Positions 1 to 11,500 of a stretch of DNA of 64,000 nt are shown in pieces (position 1 is the first letter of the stretch; every line of letters begins with the position of its first letter). The position numbers and the translations under genes were made by a program. The notes under the pieces are model-generated. The model was not told where the DNA came from. It made no database searches and was given only the letters and a program-made list of their open reading frames with translations. The stretch is from Chinchilla lanigera (lineage: Eukaryota > Chordata > Mammalia > Rodentia > Chinchillidae). The stretch spans positions 12,113,646 to 12,177,645 of the forward strand of contig NW_004955446.1 in the NCBI RefSeq assembly GCF_000276665.1, read 5' to 3'.

Positions 1-1718
1 AAAAAAGAAATTTCAGGCTACAACAGAAGCATTAGAAGCATGCACAGCTCTGGTGGAGGGCAAAATCAATAAGCAACTAAAGAAAGTTCTGAAGAAAATA
101 GTAAAAGCAGCCCATGAACCTCTGGCTGTAGCTGATGCTGAACTAGGAGGGGTCAGAAGGGAAAAGCTGAATCTCAGCTGTATCCACAGTCCCGATGTTA
201 ATGAGCTTATGCAGGGAATCCAATCACGGACAGATGGACTGATCCCTGGGGTAGATCCACATGAAATGGCAGCTGTGTATCTTAGATTGGCCCAGCCTGT
301 CTCATACTGATTTAAATTTGGTGTTGATAAAGCAACAATGATTGTTAGGCAATTTCCGTATTAGATGACTTCGATAAAGAATTAAACAACTACATTAAGC
401 ACTGCAGAGAGCAGTACACCTGGCATTTCCCAGAATTAAGAAAAATTATTTCAGATAATTTGACATATTGCAAGTGTTTATAGGAAGTTGGAGATAGGAA
501 AAACTGCCTCCACCATACTTTCTGAATTGTCAGAGGAAGTTGAAGTTAAAGTAAAAGCAGCTGCAGAGATATCTTTGGGAACAGAGATTTCTGAAGAAGA
601 TATTTGCAATATTCTGTATCTTTGCACCCAAGTGATTGAAATCTCTGGCTGTAGAACCCAACTGTATGAGTACTTCCAAAATCGAATACGGCCAGTGCAC
701 CCAATGTTACAGTCATGGTCGGCGAGCTAGTTGGAGCACGGCTGATTATTCATGCAGGTTCTCTTCTGAATTTGGCTGAGCATGTAGCTTCTATAGCTCA
801 GATTCCTGGAGCAGAAAAGGTACTTTTCAGAGCCCTCAAGCCTAGGTGGGACACATCTAAATATAGTCTCATTTATCATGCTTCCTTTGTAGGCCACAAA
901 AGTCTCAAACACAAAGGAGAGATTTTTCAAACGCTAGGACCCAAGGCCATTTTGGCTAGTTGTTATGATGCTTCCAGAAAGGATTCCAGTTCTGAAATGG
1001 GAGTTGATGAGAACAGAGCCAAATTACAGGCCAAACTGAGGAGGTTGGAAGATAAAAGAATAAGAAAAGCAAATGGAACAGGAAAGGCACTAGCAAAATC
1101 AGAAAAACTGTGAAAACAAAAGTGAAGACTTGCTGGGAATATAGCTCAGCAGTGCAAGCACCTGCCTGGCAAGTGGAAGGTTCTGAGTTCGATTCCCAGT
1201 ACCCCTACCCCAAAGGTGAAGACTTGTGATCTTTCTGGAGACTCTTCATTTACAAAAACTCAGAACAGAACAGGTAAAGAGGATGAAATCACTGGAAAGA
1301 AAAAAAAGCTAAGATTAAAGTCAAAGTTGAAGAGGAGGAAAAAGTACTAGTGGTAGAAGAGGAGACATTTGTGAGGAAGAAAAGGATAAAGGATAAAAAG
1401 AAACACCTTAAGAAAGAACCACTTTCTGAGGAAGAGCCATGCACCAGCACAGCAAGTCCTAGCCCAGAGAAAAAGGAATAAAAGAAGGACGCTGAGGGCT
1501 AACGGAAGGGAACCGCAGTTCTGTTGAACACTAGAGTGAGGTGGGGGTGCCCCAGAGCTGCTCTGGTGTGTGACCAAGGAAAGGCAGGTTGGATGGGATA
1601 GGGATTAATCATCCATAGCTTTCCAGACCTACTTGTGTCATTACATTAACTCTTAACCTTATTATGTCTCCTTTTCTTAGACTTGGATATACAAATAAAA
1701 CTCCTTTCTTTGTAAAAG
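1..1718 (+). pseudogene. NOP58: NOP58 processed pseudogene, 5' part outside the window
   Basis: This is an intronless, disabled copy of NOP58, the box C/D snoRNP core protein. Recognisable stretches are EGKINKQLKKVLKKIVK (from 53), NLSCIHSP, SEEDICNILYLCTQVIEIS (from about 590), MVGELVGARLI (715), NRAKLQAKLRRLEDKRIRK (about 1010-1065), then the acidic/lysine tail and EEPLSEEEPCTSTA near 1430. The frame is broken: a stop at 308, a shift near 355-375, a return to the first frame by 488, and another shift near 700-715. An ID-like SINE splits the C-terminal part at 1133-1211. Beyond the tail the match continues into 3' UTR-like sequence with AATAAA at 1694-1699, as expected for an mRNA-derived retrocopy. 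It lies in the sense orientation inside an SLC38A9 intron. No function is inferred. Confidence 0.93.
1133..1211 (+). mobile_element. ID-like SINE inside the NOP58 retrocopy
   Basis: The element has an A-box-like TATAGCTCAGCAG and a B-box-like GAGTTCGATTCCC, ending in GTACCCC. It is flanked by GTGAAGACTTG at 1122-1132 and 1216-1226, a target-site duplication. It is therefore younger than the retrocopy it interrupts. Confidence 0.88.
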
Positions 1719-1734
1719 AATGTTACTTTAAAAT

Positions 1735-2110
1735 TTTATTGTAGAAAATTTTAAAAATATAGATAAGTGGTTAATTCTTTAAAATCCTGTCAAGCAGGGA
1801 TAACTATCACTTGTGTTTTGTGGATATTCTTCTAGTCTTTTATCCCCATACATACACACATTTTTAAATAGAAATAAAACCACAATATACATTCACCTGA
1901 GTTGTGAACATTTGTCATAGCGTAAAAATCTTCCTCAGCAACATAACTTTTAAATACTATATGCATTATGCAGCTGCTTCTTAGCTTACCCAGTCCCTTT
2001 AAGTGAATATTTATTTCCAATATTTTTAAGCAGTGTTTTTAGATTTGTCATTGAAGAATGTTAAATAATCACTTCTTTCATCCACAATTCCCTTTCTGGA
2101 GGGACTTTTA
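1735..2110 (-). mobile_element. Old L1 (L1M) 3' UTR fragment
   Basis: An AT-rich stretch with the word order seen in antisense old L1 3' ends: ATTCTTCTAGTCTTTTATCC, then CATACATACACACAT, then a TTAAATA stretch. Heavily diverged; the assignment is from memory of the consensus. Confidence 0.4.
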
Positions 2111-2124
2111 TGGCAATTCAGGTG

Positions 2125-2225
2125 TTAGAAAAATGAAGGACTTTAAAGTCAGACCTCTAAATTGACTCCTACTCTGCCACGTACTATTTGTGTGACATCA
2201 AAAACAACCACTTTCTGAGTGGTTC
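2125..2225 (+). repeat. Possible MIR fragment
   Basis: Contains ACTCTGCCACGTACTA followed by TGTGTGACAT, like the MIR core. Short and diverged. Confidence 0.3.
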
Positions 2226-2449
2226 AAAGAAGCACTAATATAAAAAACCTACATAGGATAATGACTTCTTCATCCTTTTGTTTCCCTGTTGATTTGTACA
2301 AGTATAATGGTGACCTCAAAGAACTACATAAAGGTATTTTGATATTCTTACTCCTTCGACAAAACAAAGACAGCTAACTTTTTTGACTGCTAATATTTTG
2401 TACAGGTCCATTTTAACATTTTTGTTTTTGTCTCTTTTTTTTCTCCTAG

Positions 2450-2556
2450 AGATAAGATTTCATTTTCCACAGCTGACTGGAGTGCTTACCCTTGCTTTCT
2501 TTATTCATAATTGTATTATCACACTCTTGAAAAACAATAAGAATCAAGAAAACAAT
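2450..2556 (+). CDS. SLC38A9: SLC38A9 exon A (fifth from last)
   Basis: The acceptor CTCCTAG ends at 2449 after a long T-rich tract, and the donor AAT|GTGAGT starts at 2557. The exon begins in phase 1 (two bases complete a codon) and ends on a codon boundary. It encodes IRFHFPQ followed by a hydrophobic helix [19 protein letters not shown] and the polar NNKNQENN. Confidence 0.95.
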
Positions 2557-5500
2557 GTGAGTAATTATCTGAGGAAATGACTTCTGTATCTCCTAAGGAA
2601 GACTTTCTAAGTCAGTGTTTGAGGCACTTCGATTTGGAGGAGAGTTATACACTTCATTACAGGATCTTAATTTTTTAGTTTGAACTGTAGAGTAGTGGTC
2701 AGCAAACTTTCTTTGTGAATGTTAGATGGTAAATACCTGGGCTTCCTGGACCATATGGGTTTGTTACAAGTACCTGACTCTACTGCCGTGACATGAAAGC
2801 AAGAAATAAACAAATGGATCTGTTAACCTCAGGCAAACATGCATGCTTGTTATCCCAGCACTCTAGTAGGGTGAGGCAGGAGGATCACAAGTTCAAGCCT
2901 AGCCAGAGCAATTTAGCAACTTAGGGCTGTGTTTCAATACAACTTTATTTAATTTAAGAAAACAGAAAATAGGTCAGATTTGGCTTGTGGACCATAATTT
3001 CGCAGCCCCTGATACATAGCAACTAGTAAAACAAAAGGAAATATAGCTAATAAGCCAATAATGGTAGTAAAAATCGTAAAAATAAAAAATACCCAATTGA
3101 TCTAAAAGAAAGTAAGGAAAAAGGAAGCAAAGAATACATGGGACAACAAAAACAAATAGCAAGATAACAGAGTTAAAGACAGTCATATTGATAATTCCAT
3201 TTAATATAAATGGTCCATACATTGCAATTAAAAGATAGATTTTAATACCAAATTTTAGGGTTGCAGGTAAAGCTTTACCTAGGGGGAAATATATAGCTCT
3301 GAACACCTACATTAAAAATAAAAGATCTCAAATCAAAACCTAACCTTCTACCTTAAGATACTGGGCAAAGAGCAAACTAAACCCAAACCAAGCTGAAGTT
3401 AATCAGTTATTTGTTGCCACGTCTGCAGATTGTAAGCTCAGTTTGATAGCTTCTAACCATGTAAGCAAAAATCATGATGAAACTTTACTAGAGGTCTGTA
3501 CAGTTATTAGTGAAATACAAAGGAAGGTGTTACTCATTATACTTAAGAATTTTGAGGCTTTGAGTAAGAGATAATGTCTGGGAGTCTCACTATGAAAGCA
3601 AAAACCATTCTAAGTAGAGGGAAGTGAGCTCTCAATTTAGGCAAGAATATAAGTTACCCTCTTTTATTTTCATCTTTACTGGACATACATATGGCATGTT
3701 ACGTGTAAGTGGAGTTGGAATTGAGTAAATCTGGATTTTCCGTATTTCTTACCTCACATTTTGTCTTCCTCAAATGTAAAAATAACATTAATGATACCTG
3801 TTGGGGTTGTTATGAAAATTAAAGAGTATGAAATAGACATGCTTAACATTACCTAATATACAGTAAGAGCTAGACATTCTTAGTTTCTTTACCCCTTGCC
3901 CTTTGGCTCCTGACATTTATGGCCTGTTATCATGTCAACTTATAACAAATATCCAGAAATTTCATTTTGTGAAGTAGGATTCTTGTGTATTGGATCATTC
4001 TGTCCATAAGGATGTGAAGCAGATTTAACTATCCAAGTCTCCCTAGTAACAGAGAACAAGCATGTATACGTAGAAGCCTGGGGAAGGAGAACCAATTTTA
4101 CTGAGTTTTATTAGTTTTATAGTACTGGGGATTGAACCCAGGACCTTCAGGCTGAGCTGCCTCTGTAGCTCTTTTTGTATTAATCTTGAGACAGGGTCTC
4201 ATCAAGTTGCCCAGGCTGGGCTTGAATTTGTGATCATCTTGTCTCAGCTTCCCAGAATGCTGGGATTACAGGCTTGTACCATCTCATGTTTCAATCTTAA
4301 CCACTCATACATATTTTTTCATGCTTGTATATAGTTTATCTTATAAGAAAACTGTCTCAAAATAATTAAATTGGAGGTAGTTCTTGTGTTGCATGTTTCC
4401 TACATGCTCAAATTTCAGTTATTCAGGTTTAAATTACATCAGTATCCTAACAACATGGTACTAATTTCAGTTACTTACAGGGTTTAAGCTATGACTACTT
4501 GCATAAAGTAATAGCTACTAGCTTTTCATTTCACAAATCATCATGTGCATAACAGATGCACATTGTGATTGGTGACAAATCACATCACTTCTTTCAAAGT
4601 CTATCAGTGATTGGCTACTGTGCTTGCTGTTCACTTTACATACAGCCTGCCAAACAGGTAGTTGTGCTGCCTCTTTGTCTGCCAGTGATAAGCCCACATG
4701 CTCTTTTACAAAAATTGATAACTGCAAGAAAGAATTGGCAAAGGTGAAAATGCAACAATGAAATGAAAAGCAATAAAGTTGAAAATGAAATTTAAATAGA
4801 ACTTAAAGGAAATTGTAAAAGAAATAGCTGATTGTGGAAATGTTGACAGTACTGCAAGACTCTAGAGATGCAGCCAGAGGAACTCAGGGAGAGTGAACCT
4901 ATCAATATGAACTTTGAAAGGGTTGTGACAAGAAGAAGGAAGATGCCCCAGAGGAGGACATCTTTGAAAGGGTTGTGACACTGTCAGAGAACTTCCCACT
5001 AAAAGAATTCTCAGCGATATTTCACAACATTGAAAGTACAAAGGATGAAATGTTAGAAGTGAAGCAAAGTTAGAATAAAGTATGGCAGTTCAGCTTTGTC
5101 ACTTGAAAAAGTTTTAAAACAAAGGCTCAAAAACAAATGTTTAAATGTTGATATTTTCTGTCTTAACACTAGAATATGAAGTGATGGTCTAGCCTTCAAA
5201 AAACCAGTGGTGCTTCATATTAAGTTCTTAAAGTATTAATTACTAGTGAGAAAATTAATGTTTACGAAGTACTATGTGTCAGCAACATTCTAAATACTTT
5301 ATATAAATAGATATATTTTTTTCCTTTTGATTATGCTGACATTGGCTTATATTACCATAAATCAAGCTAAGTGGATATTATATTCTGAGAAAATCTTTGC
5401 CATTTAAATTATCTAATGACTGTACCTTTCAGTAAGTTTTATCTCTTTGATTTATAGAAGTCTTATTACTATCACAAGTTAGTATTTTTGGGGGGTTAAA

Positions 5501-8500
5501 GTCAGAAAATGTGAGACTTACCAAGGACTCTGAATTAACAGTGTTGATGTTGAGTTCATCATTCCAAACTCAGGAAACAAGGTTATAAAAGTAGAAAAGA
5601 AAATGAAGGAAGAGAAAAGCCTCCTTCTCTTCTGTATAATTCTTTTGGACTTGGATCTAAAGACACCTGTGAGGAAAGAAATAAGACTCCTAAGCAGGTG
5701 TACTAATTTGATTTTCCAAGTTTAATATTTGTGCACTTTTGCAATAAACATAACTTTTTATTTGTATAACTGGGAGGGGAGGGCTGAAGATCATCCACCT
5801 CCTTCATTATCAGCTGAATAGATAATCCCTGTAACAACTTCATGGAAATATGAATTAACTTCTTGATATTTCTTCACTGTGTTTGGTTTTGGTTTTTTTG
5901 GTTTTTTTTCCTGGTACTGGGAATCGAACTCATGACCTTGCACTTGCCAGGCAGGCGTGGTGCTGCTGAGCTAAATTCCCAGCCCATCTTCACTGTGTTT
6001 GAATCAGAACCTATACAGTGCTTCTTTAGTTTTGTTTTTGTTTTGTCCGGTTTTATTTAGTTTATTGTTCTGCTGTGTTCTTTTTCTCTTTCTTTTTTCT
6101 TTTTTGAGATAAAGTCTCACTCTGTAGTTCAGGTTGGCCTTACACTCATAATGTAGCCCAGGCTGGCCTTGAACTTGTGACAGTCCTGCCTCAGCCTCCT
6201 GAGTGCTGGGAATACAGGCATCTAGCTACCCTGCTTTGTTCTTTAAAATGATTTGAGTTGCCTTATATCTTAATTTGTTACTTACTTTGTTCTTCGTATA
6301 AATCTATAGTTTACTTGGCTGTACAGTAGAGGTTTTTTTAAACGATTGGGGTAATTCTGCATGGTCAGTTTCTATCATTTTTCTTAGTGAATGCTTTACT
6401 GGGTGGTATTTTCATTATGAATGGTACACCAAAGAGGTTCTAAACTGTGACAGAGTATGCTCCCAGACTGACTTCTGGCCCTTTTTAAATCCATTCCTCA
6501 TCCTAAATGGTAGTCTATTTGTCTCACTTCCCTACCATCAATCCTGTCAGCCATTGTTTATTCATGAACCAGAGTATGTTACCTTATTGATACAGATTTC
6601 TTGACATACTACCAGTTTTTACTGTCACTTGTGTCTCTTATTAAGTATATATGTATATAAGTGTACTGCACACTGATACACTCTTCATCACTGTAGCTGA
6701 GGGCGTGCAATTTGGAACCAGAAAGACCTTGACTGAAATATTGGCTTCACCAGCTACTCATATTGTTACCATCAACAGGTTTTGTAACTTTGCTCTCCGT
6801 AGTTTACTTATCCAGGAAGTGAAGAAATTGACTGTATCTGCATTATAAGAGGATTAAATAAAATATATAATATGCTTAGCACAAAACCCAGCACCTAGAA
6901 GCAATTAATAAGTTAAATCAACGTGTTTATTATATTTATCAGACTTACGAAACTCCTTTTATGTGCCAGGTGTTATCCTGGGTATTGGGGATATAAAAAT
7001 GAAAAAACGGAAGTCTCTGTCCTCAGGATTTCATAGTATAATGGCTTGGATCAAGTTAAAATACCAATAGCTGAGCATAGTGGTGCACACCTGCAATCCC
7101 AGCACTCAGAAGTCGGAGGCAGGAGAATCACTGAATTCAAGGCCAGCCTGAATTATATAGTGAGATCCTGTCTCCAAAAAGAATGATATAAGAACTGTTA
7201 AACTTGGCTATTTTTTGAGGGTCAGAGCACATGTTCTGTCCATTTGAGAACCTGTACTGTTAGCATGGATTACTTTTATAGTAAAAATTAATGATACAAT
7301 ACAGTGTAGTAGTTGCCACATTTAAGATGTATACAGTACTATGGGAACAGGGAAGCAGAAGGGGAATCTGTTTTATTGGAAACCCTTGTACCTTAGCCTT
7401 TCTATCTTTTGTCTTCATTAGTTCCCCCCAAAGAGCCAGGTGTGGCTCTTGTTAAAAAAAAAAAAAAAAAACACCTGTAATCCTAGGCACTTGCCTGTAA
7501 TCCCAGCTCTCAGGAGGCTGTGGCAGGAGAATCAATGTAAATTCAAGACTGCCTGGGCTACCAAGTGAATTCCAGCCCAGCCTGAACTACATAGCAAACC
7601 CTGTCTCAAAAAAACAAAAAATTTAAAACTTAGAAGTTTTCCCCCAAAGTATACTATAAAAAAACAAAACTTTTTTGCAGGAAGTCAGACCAAAATAAGG
7701 TGGTGATCAGGGAGTATATAAATTTTTTGTTGTTTTTGTCTTTTTGAGACAGGGTCTCACTATGCAGTTCAGGCTGGCCTTGAGCTCACTTTGTAGCCCA
7801 GGCTGGTCTCGAACTCACAACAGTCCTCCTTCCTCAGCCTTCCAAGTGCTGGGATTACAGGAATGCACCACCACGCCCTGCTCAGATAGTATGTAAATTA
7901 CAGACTGTCCCTGGAAAGATGGGTGTCCCTCCTCTTATACAGTGTATAGCTGTTTGGCACAACTGTTTCGCCTACCAAGACTTTTTTTTTTTAACAAGGC
8001 CACCTCCGTTCTTAAGTGCCTTGAGTAGGTTGAGCATAGAATGACTTTCAGATATCATAATGGAAGATGACCACCCCTTGACAGGAAACTAGGTGTGATC
8101 TGGCTCATTTCTGTTCTCCCACATAAAAATTTAAGGCCACCCTATGGATAACTGAAGTCTAGCCTACCATAGGCCGTAGAGCTTTATGAATTAAAGAGGA
8201 AAAATATTAAAACCTCTGCCTGGAGGTTTGACCATCCGTCCTTTCTTCGCTGTACCCTGAACAGTAAGCTTTTCCAGAGGTTTGAAGCCAGTCTAGATAA
8301 GCCTTCAGCTCCGTAGGGCTATCCATCCAATTTAGGGTATTCAACCCTTGTTTGTTCTCAAGCTGATGTCAGTTTAGTCTTCACAAAGACTTTTCATATC
8401 TGGTTACTTGTTTTTTAACTGGTTGGTTGGTTGGTTGGTCAGTCAGTTGGTTGTTTGGTTGGTTGGTTTCTTCAGACAGGGTCTCATTATGTAGTTCAGA

Positions 8501-11500
8501 CTGGGCTTGAACTCACTGTGTATCTCAGGCTGGCCTTAAATTGGCAGTGCTCCTCCTGCCTCAGCCTCCTGAATGCTTTTGAACTGAATTTATAGCAGTT
8601 CAAGTTTATAAAACTTGACTATTGCTGTAGCCCATTTAGGGAGAAAAATTACCCAGAGAATTAGAAATATTTCCCAATTCCAAATGTCCAAACATTCTCA
8701 CTCTGCTATCAAACTTTTTAAAAAGTTGTATATAATTTTTTAATCTATTTCCTTAGCTTTCAAAGTAATCTGTGTTTAAAGTGAAAACTGAATAGGCTTA
8801 TTGCCACGTACAATTTAGTTGTGCTAAATTGTTTGGCTGTAACTTCAGTGCTGATGGAGACAGTCTGCAGGCTGTGGAATCTGTTCTGTTTGGATCTGAC
8901 AGCTGGCTGCGCTCAGTATCTTGGAGGGTGGGAACAGCAGTGGGAAGAAGCAGTCCACTTTATTTAATGTTCTGTGTTTGTTTACTAGTTCCAGTAATAA
9001 CATTGTACAGCTATTTGAACAGCTGCCTTTTGATTTCCTTCTGTTTACTGTTTAGGTTCATTAAGCTTGTCCTTAACACTTACTAGTTGAATGCTCTTTA
9101 ATTAGCTCTCCTTTATTAAATACGTTTTTAGGTGTTCTACTCCCGTATGGACTAGGCATAAATTTGATGATTTAATTGACTAAAGAAAGAAATTTTAAAA
9201 ATTCGCAGTCCTACTGAAGGTGGCTCGTACTTACTTTCTTGTTGTCCCTTATCCTTGTACTATAGTTAAATATTTTATAATTTGATAAATTACCTTTTGG
9301 AAGTAAGTCAGCATTTCAGTCGTGTTAAACCACAGTTTATGTTAGCGATCTAAGTCTGCCAACAGGTAGCCTAGTCGACATATTCCAGACTAGTTTTACC
9401 AAAAAAATTGGCATGATAATAATAAAGTATGTGGATTTTGTTTTAGTTACTTGCTGTGAATAGATTGGCTAGAAAGGATCCACACACATGGACAGGGTTA
9501 AAAAGATAAATTTTGTAATATTCAATTTTGTTTAGTGCTAAATTGATGCAAATTTCTTCATATTGTAGGAACTTTATTTTGTATTTATTTATAGGTAAGA
9601 GACCTGTGCATTGCTTATATGCTGGTGACATTAACTTACCTGTATATTGGAGTCTTGGTTTTTGCTTCATTTCCTTCACCTCCATTATCCAAAGATTGTA
9701 TTGAGCAGGTAAGGTGCTGTGTCCCCTGGCTGTGTGATTGTTTATAACTTCATGTATGAATAGTAGGCAGGATAATAGGCAGATATAATAGCAAACAGGC
9801 CTGGGTTTGAATAAATCTTTACCATCTATTTGAAGTACAGGAATTTTGGCATCTTCCCCATCCTTTCTGAGTTTGTTTCTTTTTCTTTTAAATTTTATAA
9901 TATATGCACCACTTGAAATTTAGATGTGCTGTGAATACTAGGCACCTTGTGTGCTCAAATAAATGACCACTATTATGTATGTATATTTCTCTTTGGGTAG
10001 AGAACAATTACCAGAAAGTCTTGTGAATTTATAAAACATCCGCATCGGATCCAGTAAACTCTTATTTTCCAAAGCCCAGATCTAAAAATGCCCTAGGTAA
10101 ACTATTGTTCGACCATCCCTAATGATAGATCTGACTCACACTTAGATACTGAGTACCAGGAAGCAAAACAAAAGCCAAGTATTTGGCTGATAAAAAGAGG
10201 GAGACAGCCAAGCATGGTGGCACAATCCTGTAATCTCAGCACTTGGGAAACTGAGGCAGATAGATATCAAGTTCGAGATCAGCTGGGGCAACACAGCAAA
10301 TCCCAGGCCAACCTGTATACAAAGGGAGAGCTTGTCTCAAAACAAAACAAGAAACAGACAGATCAAAAAGAACAGGAGAGGGGAGAATGAATATAAAAGA
10401 AAAATCTTGCTAGGTATGTCAGGCTGGTTTTAAACTCTCTGTGTAGCCCAGGCTGACCTCAGATTCTTCTCCTCCTGCCTCAGCCTACAAAATACTGGGC
10501 TTATAGGTATATGCCGCTATGCCTGGCTTTAAAATTCGGAGCAATAAACTTTTTCACCAAACTAAAGCAAAAAAAAAAAAGGATTATGAAACAGTGTAGA
10601 AATAAATCCTTTGTAGTGATAGGCTGTACAATAAAATGCTAAGTGATACAATCTTATCTTATTCTGTAATACTTACTTAGAAAGTGCTATGGTGCTTCAG
10701 AGGAAAAAAAATCAAGAGAACTAATAAGGATAAAATAGCATTGAATTTAATTTGCTATTTAAGAATATTAAAAACAAATTTGGGCATCGTGCTTTGAACC
10801 TTATAGAACCTCATGCTTCTTGGTCTATCTGTGATTTAAAAAAAAGTTTTCTTTGTTGTTTTAATGTCAAATCAATTGCAGCCTAGTACTTTTGTAAAAT
10901 AAATAATATAGCAATGTTAAATTTCCTTAAATGTTTGTAAACAGTTATTTTCCATTACTGTAGTTCATTGAAAAATAGTTAACAAGCAGTTTGAGTAGGG
11001 GCACCAGTTCACATACCACACACTGAGTATCACCTGTGTTCAGACTAAATAGAAGATACTCCATTTTATGAATCTTACATTAAATTTGAATTTTGACATT
11101 ACTTCATTATCTTTCCTGATTTAGAACTTTTTAGACAACTTCCCTAGTGGTGACATCCTGTCCTTCATTGCAAGGATATTCCTGCTGTTCCAGATGATGA
11201 CTGTCTACCCGCTCTTAGGCTACTTGGCTCGCGTCCAGCTGTTGGGCCATGTCTTCGGTGACGTTTACCCCAGGTAAGAGTTCTTCTCTTGACCAGCAAG
11301 ATATACCAAGCAACAGATGACTGTGCAAACAGGTCAGTTTAAAGTATGACTGATCCTTTTGCTATGAAAATTTGCCTAATGAAAATAGTTACTAAGGATA
11401 GATCACTAGTGTTCCTTTCCCAGAAGAGCTTTAAATATAGAAGCCACTGCCTTCCCCAGAATGATTTAAAGTTTATTCCTTTAGCTCTGATACCAGTTAT

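Noticed and set aside
1133..1211. tRNA-like sequence with A and B boxes
   Set aside because: It is an ID-like SINE with a TSD; the pattern recurs dozens of times in the window and no cloverleaf with an anticodon stem is supported.
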